Translations under genes and position numbers: made by a program | Part shown: piece after piece, positions 35,291 through 43,346 of the stretch | Layout: every line of letters begins with the position of its first letter | Position numbering within the stretch: the first letter of the stretch is position 1 | Origin: Bacillus sp. AFS055030 | Lineage (GTDB): Bacteria > Bacillota > Bacilli > Bacillales > Bacillaceae_G | Assembly: GCF_002574545.1 (NCBI RefSeq) | Contig: NZ_NUGT01000079.1 | Span: forward strand, 110,395-174,394 | Direction of reading: 5' to 3' | Length of the DNA: 64,000 nucleotides | Notes under the pieces: model-generated | What the model was told of the DNA's origin: nothing | The model's database searches: none | The model's input: only the letters and a program-made list of their open reading frames with translations

Positions 35291-35322
35291 AAACCACTAA
35301 TCAAATGATTAGTGGTTTTTCG
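35291..35322 (+). terminator. Terminator after ykpA
   Basis: Stem AAACCACTAATCA / TGATTAGTGGTTT with a two-base loop, then T residues. Confidence 0.9.
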
Positions 35323-35374
35323 TACTTTCATCTTGTTTTCATTTTTGCTAAACTATAAAAAAGGAGGAGAACTA

Positions 35375-35833
35375 ATGACTGAGTCAAATGAAAATAAGTT
35401 TTATAAAAAATATTTAAAGAAAGCCTCTTCCTATTTAGGAAATAAAGAAAAATCAACAATTTTATTGAAAAAAGCAGCCAAGTTGGCACCAGATAAAAAG
35501 GGTGCGCTAGGTGAAGCTTGGGAAAAAGTAAATTTATTTATTGATCTATTTAAATCATATATGAATGGCAGTTATAGAGATATTTCCACCAAATCAATTT
35601 TGACAGTGATTGGGGCATTACTTTATTTTGTCAGTCCAATCGATGCAGTACCGGATTTTATCGTCGGATTAGGTTTTTTAGATGACGCTACGATTTTAGC
35701 TTATACATTTAAACAAATTAATAAAGATATTGAAAAGTATAAAATTTGGAAAGAAAATAATAACGTAAAAGATGATTCTTCAAATTTAGTGGTAATTGAA
35801 GAGTCAAAGCAAGACCATGAGCTAAAAGATTAA
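35375..35833 (+). CDS. DUF1232 (YkvA-like) protein
   Basis: Protein of 152 residues whose middle carries the DUF1232 signature: a hydrophobic helix, then YFVSPIDAVPDFIVGLGFLDDATIL. A basic N-terminal region and a charged C-terminal tail flank it. The family, which includes YkvA, has no established function and is probably membrane-associated. ATG 35375 follows AAGGAGGAG; the longer frame from 35312 begins inside the ykpA terminator and is rejected. Confidence 0.85.
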   Translation: MTESNENKFYKKYLKKASSYLGNKEKSTILLKKAAKLAPDKKGALGEAWEKVNLFIDLFKSYMNGSYRDISTKSILTVIGALLYFVSPIDAVPDFIVGLGFLDDATILAYTFKQINKDIEKYKIWKENNNVKDDSSNLVVIEESKQDHELKD

Positions 35834-35853
35834 TATTTGTAAAAGAAAATGTT

Positions 35854-35897
35854 AAAAAGGTTGCCCATTATTTTATTAATGAGCAACCTTTTTTTAT
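35854..35897. terminator. Terminator between convergent genes
   Basis: Stem AAAAAGGTTGC / GCAACCTTTTT with an inner CATTA / TAATG helix and T run. Confidence 0.85.
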
Positions 35898-35902
35898 TTC
35901 GA

Positions 35903-36379
35903 TTAGTAATGTACATGACTTTTATCTTTTGACCAAACGATGAAAGGGTTTTCAATATCTTTGACATTAATCATTATTTGTTCACTAGGGATCGTTCGAT
36001 CTTCATATGGAAGTGAAAGTTCCTCATAAATATGTGCATCATCAAATCCAATTTTTGCAGCATCATCTTTTGTGAAAAAATAATATATTTTTGAAATTCT
36101 AGACCAATAGGCAGCACTTAGACACATCGGGCAAGGTTCACAACTCGTATATAAGACAGCATCTTTTAATAGATATGTACCTAAATTTTGACATGCGTTT
36201 CGAATCGCTTGGACCTCTGCATGAGCGGTTGGATCATTTAAAGTTGTGACTCCATTTACGCCAGCACCAATTACCTTTCCACCTTGGACAATAACTGCTC
36301 CAAATGGTCCACCATTCTTATTTAATAAGTTTTCGTAAGCAAGCCTTACACTTAATTTAATCCAATCAGAGTGCTTCAA
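35903..36379 (-). CDS. guaD: Guanine deaminase
   Basis: Cytidine-deaminase-fold enzyme of 158 residues that converts guanine to xanthine and ammonia. Seen: the GGPFGAVIV opening, the zinc/proton-shuttle site TAHAEVQAI (H53, E55), and the zinc site CEPCPMC (C80, C83), plus FDDAHIYEELSLP, characteristic of guanine deaminase. I chose TTG 36379 because AAAGGTGG precedes it and the resulting length and N-terminus match known GuaD; two GTGs 9 and 12 bases upstream overlap that RBS. It is monocistronic. Confidence 0.88.
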   Translation of the reverse strand: MKHSDWIKLSVRLAYENLLNKNGGPFGAVIVQGGKVIGAGVNGVTTLNDPTAHAEVQAIRNACQNLGTYLLKDAVLYTSCEPCPMCLSAAYWSRISKIYYFFTKDDAAKIGFDDAHIYEELSLPYEDRTIPSEQIMINVKDIENPFIVWSKDKSHVHY

Positions 36380-36774
36380 ACATAACACCACCTTTATAGT
36401 AATAAGGGCGAAAAGTATTTATTATCTATCTAATCTCTTAAATTAATATAAAGAAGTTTTAATCAAATTCGTTAATCAAATTAAGATTATTTAAATAAAC
36501 CATTATATAAAAAGGGTATCTTACTTATTTGTACACTCTATTAGCGTATTTAAGAACTTATTTAAGTGATCTATCTGAAATAAATTCATTACTTATAAGA
36601 AAAATAAAAATAGAATCATATCATTCAAACAAAATTTTAAATAAGTATTGAATAAGATTAGGAATTTCATAAATATTCAAAATGTCGAATGATTTATAAA
36701 GAAAAATAAAGGAATTATTTGAACGAAATTAGAATATTTAAACGGTTACTAATTTTTTTTAGGATGTGTTTCGA
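36380..36774. other. Long AT-rich divergent intergenic region
   Basis: About 395 bases between guaD and the hydroxyacid oxidase gene, very AT-rich. I see no coding frame with an RBS, no riboswitch motif such as a purine aptamer, and no convincing operator. It presumably holds the two divergent promoters. Confidence 0.45.
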
Positions 36775-37947
36775 ATGAAGAATTTCGGAAATAATATTCA
36801 ATTGCAAGTGTATAGTAGTGGAAAAAAAAGTGAGATTCCTGTTAGATTTGAAGACTTAGAAAAGTTAGCACAAGATCAGTTAGAGGAAGGGCCATTTTAT
36901 TATATAGCAGGGGGCGCGGGTAGCGAGCGCTCGATGAATGAAAATCGATTAGCATTTGATAAGTGGAAAATTGTACCGCGAATGTTACGTAATGTGGCTG
37001 AGCGTGATATCAGTATTAATTTATTTGGTAAAACATATAATTCGCCAATTTTATTTGCTCCAATCGGTGTCCAGTCGATTGCGCATCCAGAAGGGGAACT
37101 TGAAGCTGCTAGAGCAGCAGCAGAATTGAATATTCCATACATTACTAGTACTGCATCAACTTACTCATTAGAAAAGGTTGCAACTGTTCTAGGTGATTCA
37201 CCTAAATGGTATCAACTATATTGTAGTAGCGATATGGAAATAGCAGCAAGTATGATGAAACGTGCAGAAGCAAATGGCTACGAGGCGATTGTTATTACGC
37301 TTGATACCTCAATTATGGGGTGGAGAGAAAAAGATATTGAAAATGCCTATTTACCATTTTTACAAGGGCAAGGTATTGGTAATTACTTAGAGGATCCTGT
37401 ATTTCGCTCACGATTAAATAAATCACCTGAAGAAGATCCGCAGTCAGCCATTCTATTATGGACAAGACTTTTTGGTAACCCTGCGTTAACATGGACTGAT
37501 TTAGCATTTTTGCGAAGTCAAACTAAGTTACCAATTTTATTAAAAGGAATTTTACATAAGGACGATGCGATGCTTGCACTTGAATATGGTATGGACGGCA
37601 TTGTCGTTTCGAATCATGGTGGAAGACAAGTTGATGGAACAATTAGTACTTTAGATGCATTAGAGACTATTTGTAGTGAATTAAAAGGTAGATTACCAAT
37701 TTTAATGGATAGTGGCATTAGAAGGGGATCAGATGTATATAAAGCTTTAGCAATCGGTGCTGATGCAGTATTAATTGGTCGACCGTATATGTATGGCCTA
37801 GCGCTAGCGGGTAAAAATGGGGTAAGTCAAGTAATGAAAAATATTTTAGCTGATTTTGATTTAACGATGGCTTTATCCGGACAAAAAAGTATCAGCGAAT
37901 TAAATCCATCATTGTTAGTAAAAAAAAAACTTAGTACGCATTTTTAA
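36775..37947 (+). CDS. FMN-dependent alpha-hydroxyacid oxidase/dehydrogenase (lactate oxidase/2-monooxygenase-like)
   Basis: TIM-barrel flavoenzyme of 390 residues that oxidises an L-2-hydroxyacid, probably lactate, to the ketoacid. Seen: YYIAGGAGSERSMNENRLAFDKW at the N-terminus, ILFAPIGVQSIAHPEGE, YITSTASTYSLE, the catalytic histidine in VSNHGGRQVDG, and the FMN phosphate site DSGIRRGSDVYKAL followed by IGRPYMYGLA. The loop after ITLDTSIMGWREKDIENAY looks like the lactate 2-monooxygenase branch. ATG 36775 is preferred to the GTG at 36766 because AGGATG precedes it. Confidence 0.85.
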   Translation: MKNFGNNIQLQVYSSGKKSEIPVRFEDLEKLAQDQLEEGPFYYIAGGAGSERSMNENRLAFDKWKIVPRMLRNVAERDISINLFGKTYNSPILFAPIGVQSIAHPEGELEAARAAAELNIPYITSTASTYSLEKVATVLGDSPKWYQLYCSSDMEIAASMMKRAEANGYEAIVITLDTSIMGWREKDIENAYLPFLQGQGIGNYLEDPVFRSRLNKSPEEDPQSAILLWTRLFGNPALTWTDLAFLRSQTKLPILLKGILHKDDAMLALEYGMDGIVVSNHGGRQVDGTISTLDALETICSELKGRLPILMDSGIRRGSDVYKALAIGADAVLIGRPYMYGLALAGKNGVSQVMKNILADFDLTMALSGQKSISELNPSLLVKKKLSTHF

Positions 37948-37951
37948 CAAA

Positions 37952-37998
37952 AAAAAGAGCGTCCTCAGGAAGTGCTTATGCTGATGATCGCTCTTTAT
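37952..37998. terminator. Bidirectional terminator between convergent genes
   Basis: Stem AAAGAGCG / CGCTCTTT with an inner CAG / CTG helix, between the oxidase gene and brnQ. Confidence 0.75.
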
Positions 37999-38001
37999 TA
38001 T

Positions 38002-39336
38002 TTATGCTGCGTTCTTTACTTCAGTATATTCTTTAACGAAAAACTTCTCCGTAACACACCCAATTACAAAACCGATAAAACCAGGTAGGATCCAACCGAA
38101 TCCTTTACTTTGCATTGGAACAATCGATAATAATTCGTTTAGTCCGTTATTTAGTAATGATGAATTGATAATCTCGATTAAGCTATAAATTCCAACAAAC
38201 AATATTGTTACGAAATAAACAGGTCTACCTTTAAATGGTAATTGATCGTGTAATAGTGCTAGTACAATCAGTGCAATTGCCACTGGATATAAAAGACCTA
38301 ATATTGGAACGGATACTTTTAATATTTGTGTAAGTCCTAGATTTGCTACGAAGCCACTAATGAAACATAATAAGATTGCCCATTTTTTATAAGATAATTT
38401 TGGGAAAATACTATTAAAATATTGAGAACATGATGTAATTAAACCAATACATACACTTAAACATGCAAGTGTAAAAATAAGTCCTAAAACAATCGTTCCA
38501 CCATTACCAAATAATTGCTTCATGACAATCGTTAAGACGATTGCTCCATTGTCAATTTGTCCTGGAATCGATGCCGATGCACCTAAGTAGCCAATTATAA
38601 AGTAAGTCATCGATAATAATAATGCACAAATTAAACCGAATATAATTAAATACTTAATTTGTAATTTTTGATTTGTAACATTTAATCTTTTAAAAATATT
38701 GATGAAAACAATTCCGTAGATTAATGCACAAATCCCATCCATTGTTTGATAGCCATCTAGTATTCCTTGTGAGAGAGGATTAGATTTGTATGTTAAGGAA
38801 GCATCCTTAAAACTAGCTAGGTCTGTAAACATTGCTTTAATAAAAACAATTAAAATTAAGATTAGTAAAGCAGGAGTTAGTATTTTACCGAATCTGTCAA
38901 CTAATTTTGAAGGTGATTTAGCAAACCAATAAACGATACTAAAAAACACAATCGTATAAACGAATAGTCCTAAAGGCGAAACAGCCAAACCTTCAGACAG
39001 AAATGGTTTAACACCCATTTCATATGCTAGACTACTAGCTCGCGGAATAGCAAGGCCAGGTCCAATTGACAGGTAAATGGCCATCGGGAAGAGGAGTGCA
39101 AAAATAGGATGTACTCTTTTTACAAGCGTATCAAAATTACCGGATTTCGCGATCGCAATAAAAGCTAAAATCGCAATTCCCGCATCCGAAATAATAAATC
39201 CAATAATTGCTTGCCATACATTTTCTCCGGCTGTTTGTCCAATGTATGCTGGGAAAATTAGATTACCAGCACCAAATAACATGGAAAACAACATAAATCC
39301 AATAAACAGTATTTCTTTTTTTGTTAAAGTATTCAA
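38002..39336 (-). CDS. brnQ: Branched-chain amino acid cation symporter BrnQ
   Basis: Transporter of 444 residues with about 12 membrane segments, importing leucine, isoleucine and valine. The N-terminus LTKKEILFIGFMLFSMLFGAGNLIFP is the family signature. The open frame extends 15 codons further, but the TTG at 39336 has GAGGTGA just upstream and yields the standard family start. It lies about 3 kb before the ilv-leu operon on the opposite strand, and a CodY-like box lies upstream, linking uptake with synthesis. Confidence 0.9.
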   Translation of the reverse strand: MNTLTKKEILFIGFMLFSMLFGAGNLIFPAYIGQTAGENVWQAIIGFIISDAGIAILAFIAIAKSGNFDTLVKRVHPIFALLFPMAIYLSIGPGLAIPRASSLAYEMGVKPFLSEGLAVSPLGLFVYTIVFFSIVYWFAKSPSKLVDRFGKILTPALLILILIVFIKAMFTDLASFKDASLTYKSNPLSQGILDGYQTMDGICALIYGIVFINIFKRLNVTNQKLQIKYLIIFGLICALLLSMTYFIIGYLGASASIPGQIDNGAIVLTIVMKQLFGNGGTIVLGLIFTLACLSVCIGLITSCSQYFNSIFPKLSYKKWAILLCFISGFVANLGLTQILKVSVPILGLLYPVAIALIVLALLHDQLPFKGRPVYFVTILFVGIYSLIEIINSSLLNNGLNELLSIVPMQSKGFGWILPGFIGFVIGCVTEKFFVKEYTEVKNAA

Positions 39337-39419
39337 ATAATTCACCTCAACCATAGTTACTTTTAAAAATGATTTTCTCATTCTAACAAAGATTTACTCT
39401 ATTTACTACAAAATCTATT

Positions 39420-39434
39420 AAAATTCTTAAAATT
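39420..39434. promoter_or_regulatory. Possible CodY box upstream of brnQ
   Basis: AAAATTCTTAAAATT matches the CodY consensus AATTTTCWGAAAATT at 12 of 15 positions. It lies 84 bases upstream of the brnQ start. In an AT-rich genome this could arise by chance, so it is weak. Confidence 0.35.
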
Positions 39435-39545
39435 TTAACAAATAATGAAAAAAATTTTCTTTTTTCCCATTTTTATTACTTAAAGCATAAGAAAACTTGT
39501 CCTCTAACTATATATACTTATAGGCTTTTTTAAGGGAGGACTAGA

Positions 39546-40298
39546 ATGATCCAATTTCAAAATATCTCTTTTAGGTATTCAAGTGGAAAAAGTGCCGTTT
39601 CTGATTTATCTTTTACAATTCAAACAGGTGAGTGTTTTGTGTTAATTGGTCCTAGTGGCTGTGGAAAAACAACAACTATTAAATTAATAAATAGATTAAT
39701 TAAACCAACTGACGGTGAAATTTTTTATCGTGATAAAAACATTAAGGATTATGATGAACATAGCTTGAGGAGAGAGTTTGGATATGTACTTCAACAAATT
39801 GCACTATTTCCCCATTTGAATGTTGAAGAAAATATTTCAATTGTGCCAGAATTAAAAAAATGGAATAAAGCACAAATAAAAGAGCGCACCCGAGAATTAT
39901 TAGAATTAGTAAACTTAAGTCCTATAGAGTTTTGTAAAAGACCGGTCTTTGAGTTATCTGGTGGTCAACAGCAGCGGGTAGGTGTAGCAAGGGCTTTAGC
40001 AGGGAATCCAGATCTATTATTAATGGACGAACCATTCAGTGCATTAGATCCGATTACTAGATTACAATTACAAAAGGAACTTAAACAATTAAAAACAAAG
40101 ATTAATAAAACGATTCTTTTTGTTACTCATGATTTAGACGAAGCATTTTATTTAGGAGACAGAATAGGGATCATGCACGATGGTGAGTTAGTTCAAGTAG
40201 GTACGAAGGATGAAATTTTAAATACTCCAGTCAATCCTTTTGTTGAACAATTTATTGACAATTATCGTGGTAAAGCTGTTGTAAAGGAGTGGGTTTAA
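39546..40298 (+). CDS. opuFA: Osmoprotectant ABC transporter ATPase (OpuF/OpuC type)
   Basis: ATP-binding subunit of 250 residues for a glycine betaine/choline-type importer. Seen: Walker A GPSGCGKTTT, signature LSGGQQQRVGVARAL, Walker B LLLMDEPFSALD, and the H-loop VTHDLDEAF. It has no CBS domains, unlike OpuCA-type subunits of about 380 residues. The RBS AGGGAGGA precedes the ATG. The fused permease/binding-protein gene starts one base after its stop, so the transporter is complete in two genes. Confidence 0.88.
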   Translation: MIQFQNISFRYSSGKSAVSDLSFTIQTGECFVLIGPSGCGKTTTIKLINRLIKPTDGEIFYRDKNIKDYDEHSLRREFGYVLQQIALFPHLNVEENISIVPELKKWNKAQIKERTRELLELVNLSPIEFCKRPVFELSGGQQQRVGVARALAGNPDLLLMDEPFSALDPITRLQLQKELKQLKTKINKTILFVTHDLDEAFYLGDRIGIMHDGELVQVGTKDEILNTPVNPFVEQFIDNYRGKAVVKEWV

Positions 40299-40299
40299 A

Positions 40300-41826
40300 A
40301 TGTTTCTCACATCAATTACAACGACGCTTGGAAATAGAAAAGAACAGTTATTAACGGCTTTATTAGAGCATATTCAAATTTCAGTGTTTGCACTAATTAT
40401 TGCAATAATGTTAGCCGTCCCAATTGGCATTTATTTAACGAAAAAGAAAGTGCTCTCTGAATTTGTGATAGGAACTACAGCAGTTATTCAAACGATACCC
40501 TCATTGGCGCTGTTAGGGATATTAATACCATTAGTGGGGATTGGAAAGATTCCAGCAGTAATTGCGTTAAGTGTATATGCATTATTGCCGATCTTACGAA
40601 ATACATATACCGGAATTAAGGAAATTGATCCAATTTTATTAGAGGCTGCAACTGGGTTAGGAATGAACGGTAGACAAAGACTTTTTAAGGTTGAATTACC
40701 ATTAGCATTACCAGTTATAATGGCAGGAATCCGAACTGCGATGGTTATAATTGTTGGAACTGCAACAATTGCTGCTTTAATAGGAGCTGGTGGATTAGGT
40801 AGTTTAATATTATTAGGTATTGATCGTAACGATATGAATTTAATCATCATCGGAGCAATACCATCAGCACTTTTAGCCATTATGTTTGATTTTATTTTAA
40901 GATTAATAGAGAAGAAGAGTTTTAAAAGTTTTTCATTAAGAATTATTACTGCTAGTTTTATTTTATTAGCATTATTATTTTCTCCATTAACGATTAAGTC
41001 TTGGAATAAGACGGACTTAGTAATTGCTGGGAAATTAGGTGCTGAACCAGAAATAATAATGAATATGTATAAATTAATGATTGAGGATGAAACAAATCTA
41101 AACGTTGAAGTCAAGCCAAACTTTGGTAAAACAACATTTGTGTTTAATGCATTAAAAAAAGGTGATATTGATATTTATCCAGAATATACAGGTACCGTCG
41201 TTTCGACATTTTTGAAAGAAAAGGCTGTTAGTAATGATGCAAATGCAGTATATGAACAAGCTGCAGAAGGTTTAGCAAAAAAGTATAATTTGAGCTATTT
41301 AAAACCTATGAAATTTAACGACACATATGCATTAGCTGTTCCAGAGCACATTTCAAAACAATTTGGAATCGATTCAATTTCAGACACAACTAGAGTGGCA
41401 AATCAGTTAAAAGCAGGTTTCACTTTAGAGTTTACAGATCGTGAAGACGGATATTTAGGATTGCAAAAATTATATGGACTAAAGTTTCAACATGTAAAAA
41501 CGATGGAGCCAAAATTGAGATATGACGCAATTCAATCGGGGGATCTCTCGATTATTGATGCCTATTCAACTGATAGTGAGCTCCAAAGTTATCACATGAA
41601 AGTATTAGTTGATGATAAAAATTTATTCCCACCATATCAATGTGCACCACTTTTGCGAAAAGAAACACTTAAAAAACATCCCGAAGTTGAAATAATATTA
41701 AATAAATTACAAAATAAAATAACGAATGATGAAATGCGTGAAATGAATTACAAAGTTAATGCTGGTGGAAAATCTGCCGAAAGTGTAGCTAGAGAGTTTT
41801 TGAAGGAAGAGGGTTTGCTAAAATAA
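40300..41826 (+). CDS. opuFB: OpuFB-type fused permease and substrate-binding protein
   Basis: Fusion protein of 508 residues. Residues 1-215 form a permease domain of about six helices with the EAATGLGMNGRQRLFKVELPLA coupling loop; after a linking helix, residues about 235-508 form an OpuAC-type binding domain, beginning LVIAGKLGAEPEIIMNMYKLM and containing DIYPEYTGT and the aromatic/acidic ligand-site stretches. Such fusion is the hallmark of OpuF systems for compatible solutes such as glycine betaine. The protein needs only the adjacent ATPase to work. Confidence 0.9.
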   Translation: MFLTSITTTLGNRKEQLLTALLEHIQISVFALIIAIMLAVPIGIYLTKKKVLSEFVIGTTAVIQTIPSLALLGILIPLVGIGKIPAVIALSVYALLPILRNTYTGIKEIDPILLEAATGLGMNGRQRLFKVELPLALPVIMAGIRTAMVIIVGTATIAALIGAGGLGSLILLGIDRNDMNLIIIGAIPSALLAIMFDFILRLIEKKSFKSFSLRIITASFILLALLFSPLTIKSWNKTDLVIAGKLGAEPEIIMNMYKLMIEDETNLNVEVKPNFGKTTFVFNALKKGDIDIYPEYTGTVVSTFLKEKAVSNDANAVYEQAAEGLAKKYNLSYLKPMKFNDTYALAVPEHISKQFGIDSISDTTRVANQLKAGFTLEFTDREDGYLGLQKLYGLKFQHVKTMEPKLRYDAIQSGDLSIIDAYSTDSELQSYHMKVLVDDKNLFPPYQCAPLLRKETLKKHPEVEIILNKLQNKITNDEMREMNYKVNAGGKSAESVAREFLKEEGLLK

Positions 41827-41844
41827 ACGAAATGGACTGTCTTA

Positions 41845-41888
41845 TTGATCAGGTGAACTGCTCTAAGCGGCACTTGCTGTTCTATCAA
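41845..41888. repeat. Imperfect inverted repeat of unknown origin
   Basis: Arms TTGAT...GAACTGC (41845-41861) and GCTGTTC...ATCAA (41876-41888) pair imperfectly around a loop of 14 bases. The segment lies between opuFB and its terminator. It could be the remnant of an insertion-element end or a structured 3' untranslated region. Confidence 0.35.
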
Positions 41889-41934
41889 AGTAAATAGTTT
41901 CGATCTTTTATTTAGTAGTAAGCGAAAAAAAAGA

Positions 41935-41968
41935 GGGTTGCCTAAAAACTAAGGCTACCCTCTTTTTG
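41935..41968. terminator. Bidirectional terminator after opuFB
   Basis: Stem AAAAGAGGGT / ACCCTCTTTT with an inner GCCT / AGGC helix, between opuFB and the convergent small gene. Confidence 0.85.
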
Positions 41969-41994
41969 TTATCATACGATAAGAACTTTAGTGT

Positions 41995-42186
41995 TTAATC
42001 ATTATAGGCTCCAGTTAACATCTCACTTACAAACGCATCATTTTCCCATTCTTCATAAGAGAAGTCTACTGAATACCCTTGATCGGATTTTTCGTCGTCT
42101 TTAATCTGAATGTCAAAATGATTACTCATTACTTTCAACACTTCATTGATTTCGTTAACAGTCCCATTAATTTGTAAAGTAGCCAT
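41995..42186 (-). CDS. Small acidic hypothetical protein, 63 residues
   Basis: Starts MATLQINGTVNEINEVLKVM and ends in a D/E-rich region (FSYEEWENDAFVSEMLTGAYND). No signal peptide or membrane segment. The minus-strand ATG has GGAGG at a good distance and the frame is closed by a terminator, so it is likely translated. I do not recognise the family. It is convergent with opuFB and divergent from ilvE. Confidence 0.7.
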   Translation of the reverse strand: MATLQINGTVNEINEVLKVMSNHFDIQIKDDEKSDQGYSVDFSYEEWENDAFVSEMLTGAYND

Positions 42187-42367
42187 TTTTTACTCGCCTC
42201 CGATTTTAATTTACAGAAAATTCTGTATAAATTAACCATATGATAATCCTTTTAAAAACATTTTTCAAGAGTAAAATTTTGTCGAAAAATTATTTTGAAA
42301 AAATGTAAAGGTTTTCATTGTTGATTTACCAATATTTATACGATTTTTGAATAAATTATGAATTTTA

Positions 42368-42382
42368 AATTTTCTAAAAACT
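42368..42382. promoter_or_regulatory. Probable CodY box upstream of ilvE
   Basis: AATTTTCTAAAAACT matches AATTTTCWGAAAATT at 13 of 15 positions. It lies just upstream of a possible promoter (TTGATT at 42385, 17 bases, TAAAGT at 42408) and 68 bases before ilvE. CodY repression of ilv-leu genes by branched-chain amino acids and GTP is established in Bacillus. Confidence 0.55.
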
Positions 42383-42449
42383 TGTTGATTTATTTTGTAG
42401 ATTGGAATAAAGTAAGTACAAATATTTTAACTCTTGAGGAGGATTAACC

Positions 42450-43340
42450 GTGACAGAGCAACAGATTTTTTTAAATGGTGAATTCGTTCAAAAACAAGAT
42501 GCAAAAGTTTCTGTATATGATCATGGATATCTATATGGAGATGGAGTATTCGAAGGGATTCGCGTTTATGATGGCAATGTATTTCGTTTAAAAGAACATC
42601 TTATTCGATTATATGAATCAGCAAAATCAATTTTATTAACAATTCCTTATTCTTTAGAAGAGTTAACACAAATTGTAGTTGATACTGTAAATCGAAATAG
42701 TTTACATAGTGGTTATATTCGACTCGTCGTCTCAAGAGGTGAAGGCAATCTTGGGTTAGATCCAACTTCTTGTCCAAGAGCAAATGTAGTTGTCATTGCT
42801 GAACAACTTGCTCTGTTTCCACAAGAACTATACGAAAATGGTATGGAAATTGTAACAGTAGCAACAAGAAGAAATCGAAGTGATGTATTAAATCCACAAA
42901 TTAAGTCTTTAAATTACTTAAATAACATATTAGTAAAAATTGAAGCGAAACTAGCTGGTGTTCAAGAAGCACTAATGCTAAATGATCAAGGCTTTGTAGC
43001 TGAAGGTTCAGGAGATAATGTCTTTTTAGTAAAAGGGAATAAGTTAATTACTCCACCAAGTTCAGCAGGTGCATTAGAAGGAATTACGCGTAATGCAATT
43101 ATGGAACTAGGTGAAACTTTAGGTTATGAAGTTGAGGAAAAATTGTTCACTAGACATGATGTTTATGTTGCCGATGAAGTTTTCTTAACAGGAACAGCAG
43201 CTGAAGTAATTGGCGTATCTAAGGTAGATGGACGTGTGATCGGTGATGGGAAACCGGGCCCACATACCCAAAGATTATTAAAAGCATTTCGTCAATTAGT
43301 AGTAGAAGATGGAGAAAAAATTTACGTAAAACAAGGGTGA
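42450..43340 (+). CDS. ilvE: Branched-chain amino acid aminotransferase
   Basis: Class IV PLP aminotransferase of 296 residues that catalyses the last step of valine, leucine and isoleucine synthesis using glutamate. Seen: DHGYLYGDGVFEGIRVYDG, the IKSLNYLNNILVKIEA segment with the PLP lysine, EGSGDNVFLV, and the FLTGTAAEV phosphate-binding loop. The start is GTG with GAGGAGGA upstream. It is the first gene of a nine-gene operon; ilvD follows after six bases. Confidence 0.93.
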   Translation: MTEQQIFLNGEFVQKQDAKVSVYDHGYLYGDGVFEGIRVYDGNVFRLKEHLIRLYESAKSILLTIPYSLEELTQIVVDTVNRNSLHSGYIRLVVSRGEGNLGLDPTSCPRANVVVIAEQLALFPQELYENGMEIVTVATRRNRSDVLNPQIKSLNYLNNILVKIEAKLAGVQEALMLNDQGFVAEGSGDNVFLVKGNKLITPPSSAGALEGITRNAIMELGETLGYEVEEKLFTRHDVYVADEVFLTGTAAEVIGVSKVDGRVIGDGKPGPHTQRLLKAFRQLVVEDGEKIYVKQG

Positions 43341-43346
43341 TAAATT

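Noticed and set aside
40488..41114. A long minus-strand open frame inside opuFB
   Set aside because: It is entirely inside a well-supported coding gene, has no RBS and gives a low-complexity I/N/K-rich product, so it is a shadow frame.
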